Origin: Zygaena filipendulae
Lineage: Eukaryota > Arthropoda > Insecta > Lepidoptera > Zygaenidae
Direction of reading: 5' to 3'
DNA: 64,000 nt
NCBI GenBank assembly: GCA_907165275.2
Contig: OU015662.1
Location: 6,827,501 to 6,891,500 of the forward strand
The notes under the pieces are model-generated. The model was not told the origin of the DNA. It made no database searches and saw nothing but the letters and a program-made list of their open reading frames with translations. Every line of letters starts with the position of its first letter. The first letter of the stretch is position 1. Both the position numbers and the translations under genes were made by a program. Positions 1-36,314 of this stretch are shown here, one piece after another.

Positions 1-1974
1 GTATAAGTATGTTGTACATGTGCATGAAACGTGAGTCTTTAATATGGGCGTATATTGGAGCTCATTTAAAATTATAGGTGTAAAATATAAAGTTCAAATT
101 TATGGTGAATAATTGATTAATTACTATAAATTTATTGACTAACCAACAGTAATGTATTGCATAATATTTTAATAATTTGATAATTGTATATTCGTAACAG
201 ATAATAAAATATAATTGTGTTAATTTCCAACATATATTTTTAAATTAAATATAGGTACTCTATTAAAAGATTTTTTCGTCATTTGTGTCCACAACAAACT
301 GTCTTCGCGTAACGTCATTAATCTTAGAAGGCTGGCAGCACAGCAAATTACCTCCCGTTAAGACCCACCATAGGCTGGGGTTCAGTAATATGCTTGTATT
401 AACAGAAGAACGAACAACTAAACACCAATCACGTACAAGCTAAACACAACCTTCGACTAATTGCAATTAGTATCATTAACGCGCGCATCACATCGGTCGA
501 CTTCCATCCTATGGATGCGGGGGAAAATAAGAAAATAAAAGAATCCCAGCGCGAGAAAAAAAGGTACGTAAGATGTATTTTCTCGCAGGAGCGTGTCGGT
601 AGCATTGTTAAATATATCGTCCAATCAGTATCCCGGGGAAAGAGCAGGAATTAGCGTTTCAAAGTGAGCGGCGCAGCGACGAATTCTGATCCACCCTTTT
701 ATGCGGCGTCATAAAAAAAGAAATCTTATTTGAATTTGGAAGACAAATTAAAAAGGAAATGGTTTCCACACTAATTTAAACAGCCAGAGTTTCTAGACAG
801 TTTCACGGAATCGAGACGGTTTAATTAATCATGCATTTAAGTTGAAAGTCAGACGTATCGCTACAGTCTACACTCACTGATATAATGTTTCAAATATTTA
901 AGTGCACTTATCACATTTACCAATTACTCATGTGAAGTTTAGCTAAAATTAATTTAAAAGTATCGAGTGCCACTTTATCGATCATAATTAAAAGACAAAA
1001 CTCGGATAGAGTCTAAGTTTTAAAAACACCACATGAAAAACCAATTACAAATGGGATCACGTTCCAGGGTACAATGATCCTCAGCCATCTAAAAGGTTAG
1101 CGAGCCGCTTCATCTTCATTCGGGAATAGCTTTAAGGTATCTTATCAGTGGTAATGAAAGCTAATTCTTTCATTAGCTCGCAGCGACAAACGGGGAAAAT
1201 CGCAAACACAAACTAAAACGAACGTCGTACACGTTACTTTACTGACCTACTTAGATACTAGTAAGCTGACTATAGAAGTATATGATAACTTTATTTTAAG
1301 TTTAGAGGCAATTTTTTAGGTTAAATTTCAAAATTTTATACCTACTCCCTTTGAGTATTTTTCTTATTATAATATAGTGTACCATACAATGGATGGACAC
1401 CTCGAAATGCGATCTGACAAGGCGTTGATGGGTAGCTCAATGCAATTTAAGCTACCCCAGTTTGAGTATAACCCAATTTTATTCTCGGGATCAAGATTTG
1501 TTTCAATGCACTTTTTCATAAAACCGAACTCCGACTTACTTCTAGAAAAAGAAAAAGTAATATTTGAAAATTCCCAAATGCATATAAATGTATCAAGCAG
1601 TTTTTTCTGAAAATTCGGATCTTATTGAAAAAATAAAACTGTATTGTATTGTACAGCTGCTAATACGAGTAATGTATCGAAAATAGACGCATCGATTTTT
1701 TTTCACCCCACGATGTATTGAAAATAGTGATAATATAAAGTGAAAATTGGATTTAGAGCCAACAATTGGTGCAGGCACTTCCATCAAAGACGACCCCTGC
1801 GACGCATTTGCCGAAATATTTATAAAGTACTTTTCATTTCTTGTAAGTAAATCTTCAATGGATGAAGTATAATATTTTCTTTTCTTTGAAAATAATGACT
1901 TAATAATTAAAATTGGTATGTGTGCCAAACTACGAACATAATGTGGAATTTGTTAGAAAGTCTCTACATATTAT

Positions 1975-2100
1975 GTAGTATAAAACAAAGCAGCTTCCCG
2001 CCGTCTGTCCCTCTGTACACTTTGAGCTTTAAACTTCGCAACGGATTTTAATACAGTTTTCATCAATAAATAGAGTTAAGAAAGGTTTATATATTATGTT
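1975..2100 (+). repeat. Dispersed lepidopteran repeat fragment
   Basis: The stretch runs from a tagtataaaacaaagc motif through ctgtctgtccctctg to cgcaacggattttaatac. I recognise this wording as a common dispersed lepidopteran transposon fragment. The class is unresolved. Confidence 0.45.
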
Positions 2101-2230
2101 TAGTTTGATAGATTCTGTGTTAATTTGTTGAATTAATATGACGACAATTGTTCAAGATGTCAGAAGAAATCAAGTCGACTGAGAGCTTTCATAGTCTTAA
2201 TCTGTTGAAGTATAACAATATAAGTAATGT

Positions 2231-2277
2231 GGGAATTCCAAAATGAAAGCGGATGAAACCGCGGAAAACAGCCAGTG
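2231..2277 (-). repeat. Fragment of the actagctgt/ccgcggttt element
   Basis: Reads gcggatgaaaccgcgg followed by aaacagcc. This is the reverse complement of the 5' head of the dispersed element found more than 20 times in this window. Confidence 0.5.
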
Positions 2278-3211
2278 TTTAGTAAATGGTAGAGACACAA
2301 TATATTCGAAACAAAATAAAAGTAGTGATTTAAGTAAATATAATTTACAAAGCAGACAATCAGTAAAGCTGGCCACATTGTTGTACAGCACAGATGCCGT
2401 CAAAGAGCCAAAGCAAGGAGCTCAGTGTCCTTTAATAATTAATTGGCGCTTAAACGCGCTGACGTCTTGACTCCCAAAGGGGAGCAACTAACTGCTCCTA
2501 TGCATATGCTCCTAAGTGAAGCCAGGTTTGTGCATGGCTTAGAATTTGGGATATACTTAAGCAAATTTGTATTAACTGCTTTTAGTTCAGGCTATGACCT
2601 GAAATTTTGACCACTCCACTATCCTCTCTAGATTAATCTTAAATGAGCGGTGCAAGGCATCAAAAGTGAAAAACATTCCTAAAACTAAACATTGCTATAT
2701 TATATTTGATAGTACCTACCTAAAACTTTACATATTAAAATTCCAAATTCATATTAAAAAATTATACCGTTAAAAGACTCAACTAAGTACATAATTGTAG
2801 TACATATTGTAGTTTATGATACTACCATACTAAGCAATTACCTTGTAACGTGGAAACCAAGTAAAAATATTCTATCGTTTTCATTTGATTCCATTTACGT
2901 TATAACTTGTAACTTTAACGATTCTTTTAGCCAGTAAACTTAATGGTTTTATACTATCATCGAATTAATGGACACCAAATGCAAGTTAAACAGCTGTTAT
3001 TAGTTAAACGTAAAATTGTAGAAGATTGAAAGGAGCAACGTAACAATCAAGTAAAAGGGCATGATTATTTTTAAATCAAGATAACTAATTGAATGAGTCC
3101 ACTCATATTAATTGAATTTGAATGATGTTTTGCTTTTTGTTACTCTGCTTTGATATTTAGTGAGCGGTCATTTAAATCTAATCACGAAACTTTACTGATT
3201 TATATTATTGC

Positions 3212-3272
3212 ACTAACCGTTCCCCGCGGTTTCTCCTGCATAAATATTGGGATTTCTTCAGGAAATCCGAGT
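3212..3272 (+). repeat. Fragment of the actagctgt/ccgcggttt element
   Basis: Diverged head: actaaccgttccccgcggtt, then a degraded copy of the usual ttcccgcgggaattcc palindrome. Confidence 0.6.
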
Positions 3273-3373
3273 TAAGGCAGTCGAATAGGTATTTATATCT
3301 TAGGGTACTATACTCGTAGAATATCTTCATTCCAAATGGGCATGATGACAAGGTATAATAATCAAAATTATAT

Positions 3374-3626
3374 TTAGTCTGTCAGTTAGATAGTATAAAA
3401 ATAATAGACACGTATTTTTCGCTTTTTCGGATTATTGAATAAATACTTAGATAAAACGCATTAAAGTTTAGGAGTGGGACATCGCGACGTCATAACTAAG
3501 TTTATAGTGTACTTAGGTGTGACGTCACACGGATTTTCAAATCAATGTATCTCCGTTATTTTTGATTACGTAAAAAAAGGAAAAATACGTGTCCAATATT
3601 TTTATTAATCTATAAGACGGGCTAGA
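3374..3626 (-). mobile_element. MITE, TTAGTCYGTC family, copy a
   Basis: Terminal inverted repeats TTAGTCTGTC at the left and GACGGGCTAG at the right. Subterminal segments are also inverted: atagacacgtattttt at the left, aaaatacgtgtccaatat at the right. It contains one perfect TGACGTCA (3520-3527). It is inverted relative to the best copy at 37121. No coding capacity, so a non-autonomous DNA transposon. Confidence 0.75.
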
Positions 3627-5658
3627 AATTAAAATTTGGTCATCATGCCCATTCTATATAAAATAAAAAGAATAGACAGCGCAAAAGGCGGCCTTATTGC
3701 TGGAGGGAATCATTTCAAAGCAACCTTAAGGTAACATAAATCTGTAGACAGAAACGAGACCGATGATTTCAAGATTTTGAAATATTCGTAATAAAAAAAA
3801 TAGGATTCCTTCAATATTTGCATCTTAAGACATATAAAAATGCCTTTTCTGTTGTGTTTCATGAAAAGAAATCACGTGGAGACCCTCAATATAGGTATAG
3901 TATCGTTTTTTACGAACAAAATTTAATACTAGCCATGAAATGTAGCATTTATGGAGCCACTTAAATATAGGACGTATTAGTATGTTGTCGTAAATAAAGG
4001 CAAAGCTATAGTTACAATTTGTTTACTGTCCGACCCTACCTCACGCAATGTCATCATAAAGGCCACAATTAACGTTAGTTTGTTTTAGTGCCAAGTATGT
4101 TTTTGTCTGTGAATCAGTAGGAAGGTATATACATACCTATTAATATTATGATCTTTATGGTTCCACCCGCGTTAATTTGGGCGATTCCGCTAAACTATAA
4201 ACTATTGAATTTGAGATTTTATCCAAATCCCAAATTGTATCCCTTTCTGATTTGTATCCTACTACTAACAGTACTACTATACTATTGTACACTAAACATT
4301 AAAAATTCAAACCCTCAAAAATATTTTTATATTCAAATACGAAAAGTAATTTTAAGCCACGCTAATACTGCGGTATTACAGTTGAATTCTCAACAAATGG
4401 AAGCAAAGAGCGAGGTTTATAAAATCCCGTCACTAATTAAATGGGCTCGAGACGTCCTTTCCTTAATAGATTTGTCGCTAATTTAGAGCAATCTCATCGA
4501 GCTCTATGTAATATCAAACGTTAAATTAAAATGTAATTACTTAATTCCACAGATGGTGGGCACCGTTGTTACAAAATTTTCCAAATATAATAAGAATAAA
4601 TATTTAATTTATTAAGAATGGTAAGATATGAATACATAACATTATTACTATATTAATAGAATATCAATTAATATTTTTCATTACAAATACTTTTATGTAA
4701 CAACCTAGCATATAAACAAACACTAATGGATAATACGTAAATTTGTTCCACAGACTCTAGCCCACATCGGGATCTGGGTAGTTGCAATTCATCATTATTA
4801 TTCCAGACAATTTATCAAGCGGTTGGTTCGCCTCGCCCGAGCGGATCGCACATTCTAACGAGATGGTGAATTTTCACCGAATAATTTTAGAACCAACGAA
4901 TCACGTATTGGAATTGTGAATGAGGTTGGAATTGAGATAGAAGAGCTGGACATGGGGGCAGGATAAAAGAAGCCATCGTCCCGAAGTAGTCCTAAAAATT
5001 GTAAACTATGCAAAATAAATTTCGTTTTAGATAAGTCCTTATATTTATTGCCTCTTCGATATTTTACTATAGCAATGTTATGCTGTTTCAACAAAGACCC
5101 AGCATAATAAAATCGCTAGGAAAATATTTAACTAAGAAACATGAGTGTAATAGTAATCAAAATTAAAAAATATAGAATAAAAGCAATAAGAAATTTTGTG
5201 AAGTAATTATATTAAAATGTTGCACTTTGATACACGAGTCCGCCGTTACTGGGTGTATGGTTGCGATTATGTACACTTATTACTGAGACTTTATCATATT
5301 TCAATTTACGATCGTCACCCAACCTTATCGAGCAGAAAAATCAGGGGGCACCACTGGATATGCCGATATAAATCAGAAGTGAGACGTCTCATTACTTGGA
5401 CATTTTGATTTATTGATTAGTCTTTATTTTAATCATGTAATAATATCTAATAATGTTTGGTTATTATTATTTAGCGCCACTTGGTTCCAAACTAAGTAGA
5501 GCTTGTACAATAGGTACCAGGTAGCTGATATAATACTTTTCTACTTTTTTGTGAATAAATACTAAATACTAATGTTAAATTTTTACTAAACAGATAACAG
5601 ACTCAAGGTAACCGTAAACCTTAGTCGCACAACATTTATTTTGTTAAATAATTGCTTG

Positions 5659-5735
5659 CCCTGATGAGGGATCGAACCCGCGACACCTAGTGTTGCAGTC
5701 AGATTCCCTAACCGCTATAGAGGCCAACGGTGCCA
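5659..5735 (-). repeat. tRNA-derived SINE head
   Basis: On the minus strand there is an A-box-like ctatagcggttaggg about 30 bases before a B box, gggttcgatccc. No acceptor or anticodon stem can be closed, so this is a tRNA-like SINE promoter rather than a tRNA gene. Confidence 0.6.
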
Positions 5736-8596
5736 AATGTAGTAAGTACCTATATTAGGTACACGTGTAAATTTAACTGCGTGAATATATCACGTACAAA
5801 CAAAAAAATTATAAACGACAATTATAATTTAAATATAAAAAACGTATGCATCAAAACTTTCGGTGTTATTTTACAAAAGGATTTTTAAACAGCATTAGAT
5901 AAGTCGCACGAGTGAGAAAATGTTTGGTCGGAGGGAATAAGAAAACGGTCCTAGTTGTTAAGTCTTGCACAGTTTCTGTCGCTATCTTGTGGATAAGAAG
6001 CCTAATCACCAGCCGTCGTGTCTGTATCGGGCCGGGAGAAGCGCACGAGCGCTCCCCAGGGCACGCTTTTGGGGCCAGTATTCTTTTTTTTTCGGTTGAC
6101 ATTACTCTGTAAGTATGGCGATTTCTTTGTGGCACACAGATTTCGGAAAAGATTTGAGTGACATTTCATAATGAAATGTAACATTTGTATAATATTTTGA
6201 TACATCTCTAATTTTTATTGGATAAAATAATATTTTTTTATACCTATTTATAGGTACGAAGAATTTTACGAAGCTATTAATAAAGAATCTCATGAAGTTA
6301 TCGAAACTTTCTTGGTTTCTACAAACCAAATCGTTACGAGGTCGCGCTCCAACAAACTTTTAGTAGCAAACTATATTTAGTAGATAATATAATGTTATGG
6401 TTTGGTACTTCGTATCCACCTAATTTAACACGAGACTAGATTTTGGTATTTTCAACTTTATGCAAAGGCTTTATATTACTTAAAATTCTAAATTAGCTGA
6501 AGATAAGACGTGTAAAAGTCACGTAAAAAGTTTTTACATCAATGGTTAAAGTAAGTATAAGTAAATATAAAAAAAAAATCATATTTAGATAACTCTTTAT
6601 TTTTAGAAAATTAGGTTTAAAAATTATGTAATAGAAAAATCGGTCGTTTCGAAAAGAATTTATTTGGCATAAAGCGGAGGCAAGAGAGGCGCAGCGCAGC
6701 GGCGTATCTAATGAGATAATATAATAGCCGAGATTCCTTCGTATTACCACAGTTCAAAAGACCGAAAATTACCAGAAAACTGCCTCAGAAGTTTCTGTTT
6801 TAAGCGTAGCGTCTTACCTATCTACTTTTAATTTAAAAAACAAACTTAGTAACATATGTAAGGACAGGTTTTTTATTAGATTAAAACACAATTTAGAGTT
6901 TGTACCTATGATTTAATGTTTTCTGAAAAGGGAATATTTTTAATATTGTCTCGATAAATAATAATTTTTTAAGTGCACATAAATATTACTCGTATTTTAA
7001 TAGAAAACAATACCAATCATATATTCACATTAGAATGACCACAGAAAAATGTAAATTAACTTCATTGAACATCTAAAATTTATCTAAATTTGTGTAATTT
7101 TTCATCAACGATATAATTTTCTAACTACTTAAAAAAATTTAGTTCTACATAAACATTTGCTAAGCAACGACATGAATATTTATAAATATAATATACGACT
7201 CTATCAAGTATCGAACACAGGAGGGTCATATCGAATTGGAAATTGATTTTGTCGCACCCGAAATAGGGTGTAAAGATCCCATTGTAATATAGATGTTGGC
7301 CATATGTCGAGTGAACCCGGACCTTTTGGGTACTTTGCTGCTATTTAAAAAAATATTGAGTAACACAGTTGCGTATTGCCTTACTCAAATATGGAATGGG
7401 AGAAAATGTCAAATTAATAAATTGTAATTCGCAATACAAAATCCAGTTATAAAATGACCGAAAAGCACAAACATTAATTTAATGGGTTAAAGCTTACAAT
7501 AATGCAGAGCAAACTAGGAACAAAAACGTCAGTATTGCTACTTAGTGTTTTATCACGGTGATGGTGTGACAATGGCAATATTTCAACATAAAACCCAGAA
7601 TTAAATTTTTCTAGCCATGTTTCACCTTTTTATGTTAATTTTGACTAAAACAATTCCAGGCTTAAGATAATTCATATACATATAAAGATAATATTATAGA
7701 ATCTTTTGTTTCGCTGCTATTTGTGTTTGCAGTTTTCATGTATATAATATACGTTATAGTTTTGTAAAATATTGAGGTAATGAAGTCAATTTCAGCCATT
7801 ATTTTTTTTTAATCGTTTATCAAATAAAAACCTTCCTTAAAATTTAACAGGTAACTGCGGCAAAATATGTTTTATGAATCATTTTCTAGTCCACATATCA
7901 AGTAAATGATAGCACATTTTCTCATGAAACATTAGAGCCAACCCTTTTTAATAAACAAATTACCTATAAAGTGAAGCACTTAATCCTTTAATAGTTATTC
8001 CAGTCACAATATGTTCAACACGACCAGCTAATTCTAGATCCAATGCAAGTGGCTTTATAATACAACCCCTCAAACTAAATCGTTTTACATTAATGCACGA
8101 TAGAACATCTTAATCATTACGCTTCATAAAATTCTTAAGTGATTGCCTGAGGGGACGGATGTCGAGGTTACCTACGTGGATTTAAAAGCTACCAAAAGTG
8201 CGCGTTGACATATTTTATATGAATACCTTAAGCTTAGCCCAAATTAAGTTACGGCCTGCTCGGATTCATGAAATTTGGATTTTAACACCTGCTCGCTCAC
8301 CGATCAATTTAGCAGGTGAATGCTAGAATATGCATCTTTTATTAAATAAATATCCCCCAAGCCAAAACTAATATATAGTAATTTGCCTAAGTTCAATAAA
8401 GTTTATTTCTTAATATTTAATGTTTGTTAGTTTTATTATGTAACAAATAAGTTTAAAAAAAACCTGTGCGAATACATAGTTGTTCATTTAGACGGTAATA
8501 CTAACTTATATTGTAAATGTGAAAGCGATTTTGTTTGTTTATTGTGTTTTCACGCTTTTAAGTACTCAACCAGTTACCATTTCATTTACACGTTAT

Positions 8597-8647
8597 CAGG
8601 GGTAACCCCGAATTTAGTGCAGGTAAAACCGCAGGGAACAGCTAGTA
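8597..8647 (-). repeat. Fragment of the actagctgt/ccgcggttt element
   Basis: Ends in ggtaaaaccgcagggaacag followed by ctagt, the reverse complement of the element head. Confidence 0.55.
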
Positions 8648-9124
8648 AATGTCATAAAACTATCAGTGTACAGTAAAAATCCATGTGGTTCTTTGACTTG
8701 AACTCTCTCTTGCATATTAGAGTATAGTCCTGTCTTGATGGATGGTCAAGTTTTATGATTTTTTATTCCTTTCACACCTGTTCTGTTTTTAGAGCAATTT
8801 TTGATTTTCCTCAATGATATACCCAAGGAGGTAAATCATTATAATACAATCTAGCCTAATGACTTATAGGTATATTAATTTTCACCTAAACTTCTAAAAA
8901 AGACTATGCTAAGAATGTGTCACATTAACACTTTTCTTATTGTCTGTATTATGCGGAAGACACTTTGTTCTTGTGTTCTTTGGATATAGCACTCGCAGCA
9001 CAAAATACAGTATCACTGTACTGTCAGTGCAATTAAAATAAAAAACTGTAACTTAAAATGAACGAAAGGACAAATGAGTTGAGTTGAGTGAGTAAAATTT
9101 CAATAGCTGAATACAGGGATCGCA

Positions 9125-9250
9125 TAAGTTAATAGTAGTCAGCGGTGCGGCGGGCGGGCGGGCAGAGATAATGAAATTGTGTACAGAAGCGCAACGAGCC
9201 GCGAGCACGAGCGTGTCTCGGGCAAAAATCCACTTAACAAATTGCTGCTG
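9125..9250. other. GC-rich block of unknown nature
   Basis: Short CpG-rich block (gcggtgcggcgggcgggcgg and following) in an AT-rich intron. No exon with splice sites recognised. It could be a regulatory element or an old insertion. Confidence 0.25.
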
Positions 9251-11435
9251 ATTCGAAGGGTTCTGGATTGTTGCCCGTTTTTACCGTTACGTCAATTATT
9301 CCACATGTTATCGATACTCGAACGCTTTCGCTTGTTGTTCGTACACCGTTTGGTTTCAGTTCTTGCTTGGCGCATTGCCTGTACCTAGCTACTTCGCAGT
9401 TTCTGAAATTCACTACTCGAAACCTTCCAACATAAAGTTATTAATTTTTCATTAACGTTATTATAACTGTAAGTATATATTAAATTTAATCAAATACTTT
9501 TACTTAAACATTTAGAGTTTTCTATTCTCAAAGATTTCCAAATTTCTATAAAATACTGTCAATATAAATACTAATTCATTTGCTAACTGTGATGTAAACA
9601 TAAAAATAATTGAAATGTCGAAAAACGTATAATTTCCCTCGCACTGTGATTGTTCACAAAAAAGAGGCAAAAAAGCGACAAATTGCGAAAAACACGACAG
9701 TAATGAATTCGGCGCCGAGCGTTTCGCACGCAATTGCACAATTTCAATTATCACATTAGTTCACGAGTGTACCTACATGGGCGAGGCACTCTATGGAAAC
9801 TGATGGATTACTAATCTACTATACTAGTCACTTATGACATTAATAGTAGCCTGATATTTGAAGTTAATACATGAATTTATATTTTTACGAATCTATATTA
9901 TACGAAATCAGAAAAAAAATAATACAATATTTTACACTTAGAGAAGCTTTATTGACAAGCCATGAATATTCAATGACCGTATCAGAATTTTACATTGCGT
10001 TTATGTGTGCATTAATAATGGCTTCTCACATAAGAGTGGGGTTTAATTTAGATCAAACGTTGAAAAATCGCAAGTTAATTTGGTGTTACGAAAATTTTTC
10101 ACGATCAACTTTATGCCCCGTCGAAAAGCAAAGGAAAGTTCGCGTACAAAGGCCGTTTGTGTTTTGTTTTCTAGCTACGGAAAAAATTAATCAAGTGAAT
10201 TAAAAAATCCACTTTCTATCGGTAGGGTTGCGTACGCAAAAAAATCCTATTTTAATAAAAAAAAATGTAATTTAATATAGTTATATTGTGAGACATTTCA
10301 GTTCGATTTTGGTAAGTATTTCTGTTTTATGAGATTGGTTAGATTTTTATTATTATAATTATATAGTATATTGTAATCTAAATAATGGGAACCAATTAAC
10401 TCCTCCAGTAAACGATATTTTACAGCGTGAAATATCTTAGATGAACAAAAAAAAGGAGAACTACAGTATTAGGCAACACACAAGCACATCGATGCCAACC
10501 CTAACACATTTCAAATATCGAATGACGTTTCGAACGGGAGACGCCTATCTCCATTGAATTCCCGAAAAAGGACCGAAAATAAAGGCACCAACGGCACACC
10601 GCTCTGCGTCTCTCTATTCATCTCGTGGGCAATAGTGCTCACGTACCCATACTTAGGTAGGTAGCTATAATATTGCTCTATTGAAATTGCGATATTTGTC
10701 AGCCTGATTAGCCCGCTCTCCTCCTTTGTGATTATTCTCTATCGAACATATATGAATAACCCAGCGTGAGTCCACTATGTTTATATAGCTTTTGTTTTTA
10801 TCACTGTAGATACCTCTTAATCATCAGTCACAAAAATGGTATGAATAGGTAATTACTATATCTGCAGATATCTACTGTTTTAACTTTTAGGTTAGACATT
10901 CAAAAAGGTTTTTTCTTTCATATCCGACGTCTATTTCAATATTATACGCAGGTACTATATCAACAAAAATACACAATGCGATAGGAAGCTTCAGAACTTT
11001 TTGGTCTGTGAAAATGCATTTTCCGCGGTGAACTTTTGAGATTGCCGTCATTTCCGGCTGATGAATCGGTAGGTACGAATAGAGCAAATGCGATATCACA
11101 TGTGTATAATGTATAGGTGCGTTAACGTTTCTGCCTTCTGTAATTTTCTGTGACTGTAAGTTAGATATTCCGAGAGGAAGATTCAGGAACTAGGAAGATC
11201 CTGGATTGGATTTCTAAACAAAAACAATAAACTGATATTGATTGTCAATACTTGTTTGATTCTTGCACCGAAGATTGAACTTTTTCATAAGTAATTCAAA
11301 TTTTTCTAAAAAATAATGTGTTGGTTTAAATGATGGGACTGGCTTGTTGTTGTTATTAAAAAAAAGTCTTTAAAAATAATATTAAATTCTAAACTTAAAA
11401 TGCGAGTATATGTATTATAAACCAAAGAATGCTTA

Positions 11436-33547
<22,112 letters not shown>

Positions 33548-34520
33548 CTGGGTCCAGCTCGAGCGGCGGCCACGGCGAGCCCGTATACCCGCCGGCCGCC
33601 GCGTTTAGCTCGTCCGACCGAATCGCGGATCGCGGCTGACAACTACCACCAGGCGCCCGGAAGCGCACGAACACTCACGAACTCGGACCGAAATCGAAAT
33701 GTGCGAAATTCAAAAGTGTTCCAAATTCAACGCGCACTGCCGATTTGTTGTGTTTTTTTTACTCTACGTTCAAGTTTCGAATGGTAATAAACTTAAGTTT
33801 TTTTTTTAAACCGGATAGGTTTTATTTATTTTATAGAATAAGTTTAATGTGATACATAATAAAATTGTTAAACGTAATAAAAACGAACACTTTTTATAGA
33901 AAAACAAAAAGCACGATTGTGGATAATAAATATCTTTTAGCAAAAATCTGACAAAAATTAAACTTCGAATATTCGAATATAGTTACAGTCGAACTATCGT
34001 GTCTCCCGACAGATGGCTGTACGTTATCGTATGAGCGTTCTGGGATCTGGTCCCGGTTGTGCGGGCGATCCCGCTGTGGATTTGCGGAGCACTAACAAGC
34101 GTCGCGGGAGCGCGCCGCCGAGTGCTCGCGGCCCGGCGTCCACCTTCCGTCCCCGCGGACTGTGGGAGGCGCCCTTGGGACACGCCCTCGCCTCCAGAGC
34201 GAGACAACGTTACGAGCACAGGTGGCGCCACCGGCTACCATCTCCATGGCAGTTCTAAAATTAAAATAAATATGTTTTTATATCGTAAAATTCCGATACG
34301 GCCTGTAATATTTGGATATGTAATTTTTGAGTTTTCGTGACAGTATACGCGTGGTTGGTATACATCCGTTTTATGGTAATGAACGGCCGGTTATGAGGTT
34401 TCCCTCCGAGACCGCGCGGTGGGTAAGGGACGGAGGGAGTCGTGAGACGCACAGAATCTCTCTGGACCAGCTAGCGGCTGCGGTCGACGCTATACATTTA
34501 TTACCAACTTACTGACGATG
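33548..34520 (-). promoter_or_regulatory. GC-rich upstream region, candidate knot promoter
   Basis: CpG-rich blocks at about 33510-33690, 34000-34240 and 34375-34500 lie upstream of the first recognised knot exon in otherwise AT-rich DNA. Open frames here on both strands are side-effects of base composition. A GTGAGT at 33677-33672 could be the donor of a 5' leader exon. I see no clear TATA box. Confidence 0.4.
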
Positions 34521-34607
34521 ATGAAATTTCAGTGGGAATTGACATTAACTACATACATGCCTATTTGCTAGATTAAATTATTAGGTATATCACTTCATTA
34601 TGTAACA

Positions 34608-34670
34608 AGCTGTTCCACGCCGTTTCGCCTGCGTGTATTTTGGATGTTCCCGCGGGAACTCTTTGTGCCG
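34608..34670 (+). repeat. actagctgt/ccgcggttt element fragment
   Basis: caagctgttccacgccgttt then gatgttcccgcgggaactct. Truncated 3' end. Confidence 0.55.
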
Positions 34671-35001
34671 ATTAAGTAATATTACACGGAAATAGTGTGA
34701 AAAAGTTGATATTTAGGTATATGTTTTTTTTTAAATAGTTTCTGTAGTTATAACCTTTTCATAATAAATAATACTTTATTAATTATCAACTTAATTATTA
34801 ACATAATTAGTAGGTATTATAAATTAAAGTTTCGTTCCAAATCGAACATTTAAGAGTTTTTTAAGTACAACTCTACCTATTGATTTGCGCTACATCATGA
34901 ACCCTCTTTTTATAATAGGTAGGTAGCTACCTATAGTACTATTTATATAGTAAATACCTATTTTGTAACATTACCTTCATTAACAATAAAATGTATACTT
35001 T

Positions 35002-35133
35002 ACTAGCTGTGCCCCGCGGTTTAACCCGCGGTAATTTCGAAGTTACCGCGGAAATTCCGGCATAAAAAGTACCCTATGTCCTTCTCTGTACCCTGACAAT
35101 TTGCATGTCAAATTTCATCCAAATCCGTTCAGA
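35002..35133 (+). repeat. actagctgt/ccgcggttt element
   Basis: actagctgtgccccgcggtt, then gaagttaccgcggaaattcc and aaatccgttcag. Truncated. Confidence 0.7.
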
Positions 35134-35568
35134 TTGAAAACCAACTTATAGTCTTTTATTTAGTTTCTCACAGTAGGTAGGTATGTCATGACTCTACAAC
35201 TCTACATCTCTACATTTCCGAAAACGAGCTAAGATGCTGACCTTGACCCAAATATTTACTTTTTGAACATGGATTATCCAAATTATCCCTAAATAGCATT
35301 GCGCTAAATGAAAATTGTGGTATTTAATACTTATACATATTGAAATTTACCTGACGATCACTTTATCCTTTGACTTAATATAATTTGATGTAATTTTGAA
35401 TCTGATAATGTGAAATAAATAAATCTAAATCTATAGTCCAGAAAAAGTTATCAAAGTCTCGATACCTATATCTACCTTAACCATAACAGGCTGTGTTACG
35501 TTATGACGTGCACAAAGAGGTTTCAATACAAAAAAAATACATAGACCACGTGTCTCATACAAGCAACT

Positions 35569-35882
35569 AATAGCTGTTTCATGCGGTTTCATCTACGTTA
35601 ATTTCAGAGTTCCCATCAGAAATCCAGAATAAAAAGTAGGTCGGTACCTATAGGTAAAGCCTATGTTCTTTTCTGTACCTACTCCAGACAACGTGTATGC
35701 AAAGTTTCACAACGATCGATTGAGTAGTTAAGGCGTGAAATGTAACAGACAGGCAGACCGACAGACAATGATGATGATTTATGATGATCGGTTGAGCTGT
35801 TGAGGTGTGAAAGCGTAACCAACAAAAAAAATAAACAAACGAACAAACAATCAAACTCACTTTCGCATTTATCGTAAGGATT
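35569..35882 (+). repeat. actagctgt/ccgcggttt element with duplicated 3' part
   Basis: A head at 35569, then the 3' module appears twice (cgatcgattgagtagttaag and gatcggttgagctgttgagg), each followed by gcgtgaaa. It ends tttatcgtaaggattgg. Confidence 0.65.
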
Positions 35883-36120
35883 GGTATGGATGCATTGTTC
35901 ATTACCACATAATATAAAAAAGTTTAGCTGAAATCCTCCGAGTAGTCCTCTTGGCACTTTTTAAACTTTTGATATCAAGTTGAAGTATTGCAGCGTTAGC
36001 TACTGTCAAAAATTAAAATTTAACCTATATATTACATACCTATACCAATATGTATAACTTTTTGATTAAATAAAATATCTTCTTTTTTATAACGGGTGAC
36101 TAAAGTTTCACCACTGTGAG

Positions 36121-36314
36121 GGCCATAATATGAAATATTGGAGATATTTCAACAACAAACAACAACTAACAAGTTGTCGGGGCCTCGGGGGCCGGCTGAG
36201 TGCTCTGGGAGGTCACAGAGGGACCGGCCCCCGCCTGGCCACGCCCACCCGAGACCACGCCCACCTGGCCGTCTAGAGACCTCATCTGCCATGGGGCCAT
36301 AATGCGAAATATTG
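36121..36314. repeat. GC-rich hairpin insert between 20-bp direct repeats
   Basis: A GC-rich core (36176-36290) contains a perfect 9-bp stem GGGGGCCGG (36187-36195) / CCGGCCCCC (36224-36232). The block is flanked by imperfect direct repeats ggccataatatgaaatattg (36121-36140) and ggccataatgcgaaatattg (36295-36314), 18 of 20 identical. Origin unknown; an insertion with duplicated flanks is plausible. Confidence 0.5.

Noticed and set aside
1593..1928. 111-codon minus-strand frame
   Set aside because: Low-complexity translation, no motif and no similarity to any family I know; AT-rich chance frame.
5659..5735. tRNA gene
   Set aside because: B-box and A-box-like sequences are present but no acceptor or anticodon stem pairs; typical of SINE heads. 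The same holds for 26036, 44078 and 46740.
34013..34340. Arg/Pro/Ala-rich frames on both strands
   Set aside because: Overlapping open frames on both strands are expected in a GC-rich block; no recognised domain.
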